A DNA stretch of 8,557 nt, taken from Deltaproteobacteria bacterium RBG_16_54_18. GTDB lineage: Bacteria; Desulfobacterota; B13-G15; RBG-16-54-18. The stretch lies in contig MGQT01000018.1 in the NCBI GenBank assembly GCA_001797935.1, positions 1 through 8,557 on the forward strand, read 5' to 3'. Position 1 is the first letter of the stretch, and each line of letters starts with the position of its first letter. Positions 6,360 through 8,557 of this stretch are shown one piece after another. The notes under the pieces are model-generated. The model searched no databases. It saw only the letters and a list, made by a program, of their open reading frames with translations, and was not told the origin of the DNA. The translations under genes were made by a program, and so were the position numbers.

Positions 6360-7493
6360 TTGATTTCCAGGGTAGCGGTGGCGCCGTTGTTTAAGGCGGT
6401 CTACGTGGACCCGTCGCTCGCAGGCTCTCCGGCAATCGAGCGGATCAGGGAGGGGGTCGGCGATTGCTTGTGGCAGGTGTGCGCGGATTTCGACGCGGTG
6501 ATCCACGAGAAGACCTCCTATGAGGCAGACCCGTGCGCAGCGGGGAAACGCATCCTGATGATCCGTCCCTTTCAGGGGAGGCTGGTCAAGGCATGCCCGG
6601 GGACTGCCAACCATATCTGTTGCGGGTATCAGATCATCAACGTCATGACCAACTGCCCCATGGATTGCTCATACTGTATCCTCCAGGGCTACTTGAACAA
6701 CCCGTGCGTGACCGTTTATCCGGATTTCACCCGGATCTTTCACGAGATCGAGGAGATCATCGCCGGGCAGCCTCACCGTCTTTACCGGTTCGGCACCGGT
6801 GAGCTCGGCGACAGCCTGGTACTCGATCATATCGTCGGGTTCGCCGCAGCGGCAATCACGTTTTTCGCTGCCGGGAAAAATGCCATCCTGGAGCTCAAGA
6901 CCAAGTCGGCAAATGTAGAGCACCTCCTGTCCCTTGACCATCGAGGGAAGACCGTCGTCTCCTGGTCCCTCAATACGCCCCGGGTGATCGAGGAGGAAGA
7001 GCACCTGGCTGCCACGCTCCACGAGCGTCTGGCAGCGGCGCGTCGCTTGACTGAAGCGGGGTATCCCGTGGGGTTTCACTTCGATCCGCTCATCTTATAT
7101 CCGGGGTGGGAGGCGGATTACCAGGGGGTGGTCGACCTCCTCTTTGCGCACATCGACCCGGCCCTGATACGATGGATCAGCCTCGGCGGGCTGCGCTTTC
7201 CCCCGTCTTTAAAAAAGGTGGCCCAAAGGAGGTTCCCCCGGACCGGGATATTCACCGGTGAGCTGGTCCCGGGTGCAGACGGCAAGCTCAGATATCTCAA
7301 GCCCTTGCGGGTGGAGCTCTATCGCAAGATGGTCTCCTGGCTCAGGGCCTATGACGAAAGGCTCTTTATCTATCTCTGTATGGAGAGGCAGGACGTCTGG
7401 GAAAGGGTCTTTGGCAGCGCCCCGGCAGGCACGGCAGGGTTGAACCAGCGGTTCGAGGCGCACGTCTCCCGCTGCCTCAGGGAGGCGGCATGA
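6360..7493 (+). CDS. SplB-like radical SAM protein (spore photoproduct lyase family)
   Basis: A 377-residue cytoplasmic radical SAM enzyme of the SplB family. It has CxxxCxxC (C99, C103, C106) in MTNCPMDCSYCILQGYLN for the [4Fe-4S] cluster that cleaves S-adenosylmethionine. It also has the family stretches ELKTKSANVEHLL (178-190), VSWSLNTP (200-207), GYPVGFHFDPLILYPGWE (234-251), WISLGGLRFPPSLK (272-285) and IYLCMERQDVWERVFG near the C-terminus. True spore photoproduct lyase repairs UV-made thymine dimers using an extra cysteine (C141 in B. subtilis). Aligned from memory, that place is E148 in RFGTGELGD, so another reaction is likely. A stop codon directly precedes the TTG at 6360, with GGTGGGTGA next to it. 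GTG at 6378 is an alternative start. It lies 57 bp after the GalT-like gene and overlaps the next gene by 4 bp. Confidence 0.88.
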   Translation: MISRVAVAPLFKAVYVDPSLAGSPAIERIREGVGDCLWQVCADFDAVIHEKTSYEADPCAAGKRILMIRPFQGRLVKACPGTANHICCGYQIINVMTNCPMDCSYCILQGYLNNPCVTVYPDFTRIFHEIEEIIAGQPHRLYRFGTGELGDSLVLDHIVGFAAAAITFFAAGKNAILELKTKSANVEHLLSLDHRGKTVVSWSLNTPRVIEEEEHLAATLHERLAAARRLTEAGYPVGFHFDPLILYPGWEADYQGVVDLLFAHIDPALIRWISLGGLRFPPSLKKVAQRRFPRTGIFTGELVPGADGKLRYLKPLRVELYRKMVSWLRAYDERLFIYLCMERQDVWERVFGSAPAGTAGLNQRFEAHVSRCLREAA

Positions 7494-8464
7494 CTCTGGC
7501 GATGGCGCTCCTTTCCGGGGGGCTGGACAGCATCCTCGCTGCCCAGGTCATCCGCGAGCAGGGGATTGCCGTCATCGGCGTCTCCTTTGTCACGCCGTTT
7601 TTCAAAGCCGATGCGGCACGAGAGGCGGCCCGAGGCATCGGCATTCCCCTCGAGGTCCTTGATATCACCGATGCCCACCTTCATATGCTGCAGCGGCCCA
7701 AGCACGGCTACGGGCGCGGGATGAACCCCTGCATCGACTGCCACGCCCTGATGCTTCGCGAGGCCGGGAGGCTCATGGAAGAAAAGGGGGGCGCGTTTCT
7801 CGTGACCGGCGAGGTGTTAGGGCAGCGCCCGATGTCGCAAAATAAAAGGGCCCTCCGTATCGTGGAGCGGGAAGCCGGGTATGAGGGACGAATCCTGCGT
7901 CCTTTGAGCGCCCAGCTCCTCCCCGAGACTGTCCCGGAGCAGGAGGGGCTTGTCGACAGACAACAGCTCTTGGCAATTACCGGGCGTTCACGCAAGCAAC
8001 AACTCGAGCTTGCCCAACGCTATCAGATTACGGAGTATCTCACGCCGGCAGGGGGGTGTTTGCTCACGGATCAGATCTTTTCCCGCCGCCTGAAAGACCT
8101 CTTTGCGCACGAAGACCCGCCGCAGGTCAGGGGGATCGAGCTCTTGAAGGTCGGCAGGCATATGCGCCTTTCTCCGGCGACAAAGATGGTCGTGGGGAGA
8201 AACGCAACGGACAACGAGCGGATCGTCGAGCTCTTGACGCCTGACGATGACCTCCTGAAGGTCGAGGGGTACCCCGGCCCCCTGTGCCTGATACCCCATG
8301 GCGGGTCACCTGAAGAGATCCAGCAGGCAGCAACCATCTGCGTGCGATACAGCGACGCCCCGCGGGACGCGGAGATAACGGTCATCTGGAGCAGGGGAGG
8401 GGAGCAAAAGGAAATCACAGCGCGAGCATGTCTACCGTCCCTGCCCGCTGGGCTGATGATCTAG
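7490..8464 (+). CDS. ThiI/TtuA-like Fe-S PP-loop protein, probable tRNA thiouridine synthase
   Basis: A 324-residue ATP-pyrophosphatase. The PP-loop SGGLDS (9-14) at the N-terminus adenylates a substrate, in this family normally a uridine or cytidine base in tRNA, before sulfur is inserted. PKHGYGRGMNPCIDCHALML (C81, C84), TGEVLGQRPMSQ (106-117), RPLSAQLLP and PAGGCLLTD (C190) define a ThiI-like subgroup without THUMP or rhodanese domains. The Cys-x-x-Cys plus distant Cys pattern resembles the [4Fe-4S] ligands of TtuA and TtcA. The C-terminal part (about 213-324, LLKVGRHMRL, VGRNATDN) looks like the small extra domain found in this subgroup. The start ATG overlaps the previous stop as ATGA and follows GGGAGG, indicating coupled translation. 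The tRNA position modified (s4U8 or another) is not determined by sequence alone. No terminator is evident downstream. Confidence 0.85.
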   Translation: MTLAMALLSGGLDSILAAQVIREQGIAVIGVSFVTPFFKADAAREAARGIGIPLEVLDITDAHLHMLQRPKHGYGRGMNPCIDCHALMLREAGRLMEEKGGAFLVTGEVLGQRPMSQNKRALRIVEREAGYEGRILRPLSAQLLPETVPEQEGLVDRQQLLAITGRSRKQQLELAQRYQITEYLTPAGGCLLTDQIFSRRLKDLFAHEDPPQVRGIELLKVGRHMRLSPATKMVVGRNATDNERIVELLTPDDDLLKVEGYPGPLCLIPHGGSPEEIQQAATICVRYSDAPRDAEITVIWSRGGEQKEITARACLPSLPAGLMI

Positions 8465-8491
8465 GCCGGCCAAAGGGATTCCTTACTATAG

Positions 8492-8545
8492 CTCGGAAGG
8501 CAATGGCCGAGAATCGACTACGGCTGCCTTGTTTGCGAAAGGCAG
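8492..8545 (+). other. Alternative hairpins in the right-edge non-coding tail
   Basis: After the last gene, AAGGCA (8497-8502) can pair with TGCCTT (8525-8530), extended by GCCG/CGGC inside. The same TGCCTT, as CTGCCTT, can instead pair with AAGGCAG (8539-8545), a 7-bp stem with an 8-nt loop. The two folds exclude each other. An ATG at 8503 opens a frame that stays open to the window edge (18 codons), with GGAAGG only 2 bp upstream. I cannot tell whether it is a real gene start. No T-run follows the hairpins. Confidence 0.35.
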
Positions 8546-8557
8546 GGTATGGGTATG

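Noticed and set aside
5169..6614. Long minus-strand reading frame (481 residues) opposite the GalT-like gene and the start of the radical SAM gene
   Set aside because: It lies antisense to clearly recognised proteins, is very rich in Arg and Pro as expected for a shadow frame in GC-rich DNA, and shows no family motif.

Overview
The window is a stretch of ordinary-looking bacterial chromosome, moderately GC-rich, with two divergent transcription units that diverge from an intergenic region at about 5003-5276. I see no transposase, phage gene, CRISPR array, rRNA or tRNA. The gene types (K+-independent-type pyruvate kinase, SLC30A9-like CDF transporter, a SplB-like radical SAM protein, and a short ThiI/TtuA-like PP-loop protein with Cys-x-x-Cys plus a third Cys) suggest an anaerobic or microaerophilic bacterium, perhaps deltaproteobacterial (Desulfobacterota). 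That placement is inference from protein flavour only.

Minus-strand unit, in order of transcription: purB (adenylosuccinate lyase, 5002-3692), a 79-residue membrane-anchored helical protein of unknown function (3638-3399), a PaaI-type hotdog thioesterase (3275-2829), pyk (2836-1406, overlapping the thioesterase by 8 bp) and a cation-diffusion-facilitator transporter (1398-445). The last three are tightly packed and probably co-transcribed. The 123-bp gap before the thioesterase holds a possible weak attenuator, so the unit may be split there. Purine synthesis, glycolysis and metal export have no obvious common theme, so this looks like a housekeeping operon.

Plus-strand unit: a GalT-like nucleotidyltransferase (5277-6302), a SplB-like radical SAM protein (6360-7493) and an Fe-S-type thiouridine-synthase-like PP-loop protein (7490-8464, 4-bp ATGA overlap). 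This trio is the most interesting coding content. It joins nucleotidyl transfer, radical chemistry and ATP-dependent sulfur insertion, and the radical SAM protein seems to lack the cysteine used by true spore photoproduct lyases. The joint function is unknown.

The intergenic region has two back-to-back sigma70-type promoters, each with a perfect TTGACA box and a 17-bp spacer. The predicted purB leader carries two copies of a 28-bp repeat. Each copy folds into a 6-bp hairpin, and one stem base pair has changed on both sides (C-G to T-A), so pairing is kept. Related GCCGC/GCGGC hairpins recur in the gene-free left end (1-444), which also holds a perfect 26-bp inverted repeat and duplicated CCGAAGGTGA/CCTTTGGTCA blocks. 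These look like short dispersed hairpin repeats of the REP kind. The right edge (8465-8557) is non-coding or the very start of another gene and can form two mutually exclusive hairpins.
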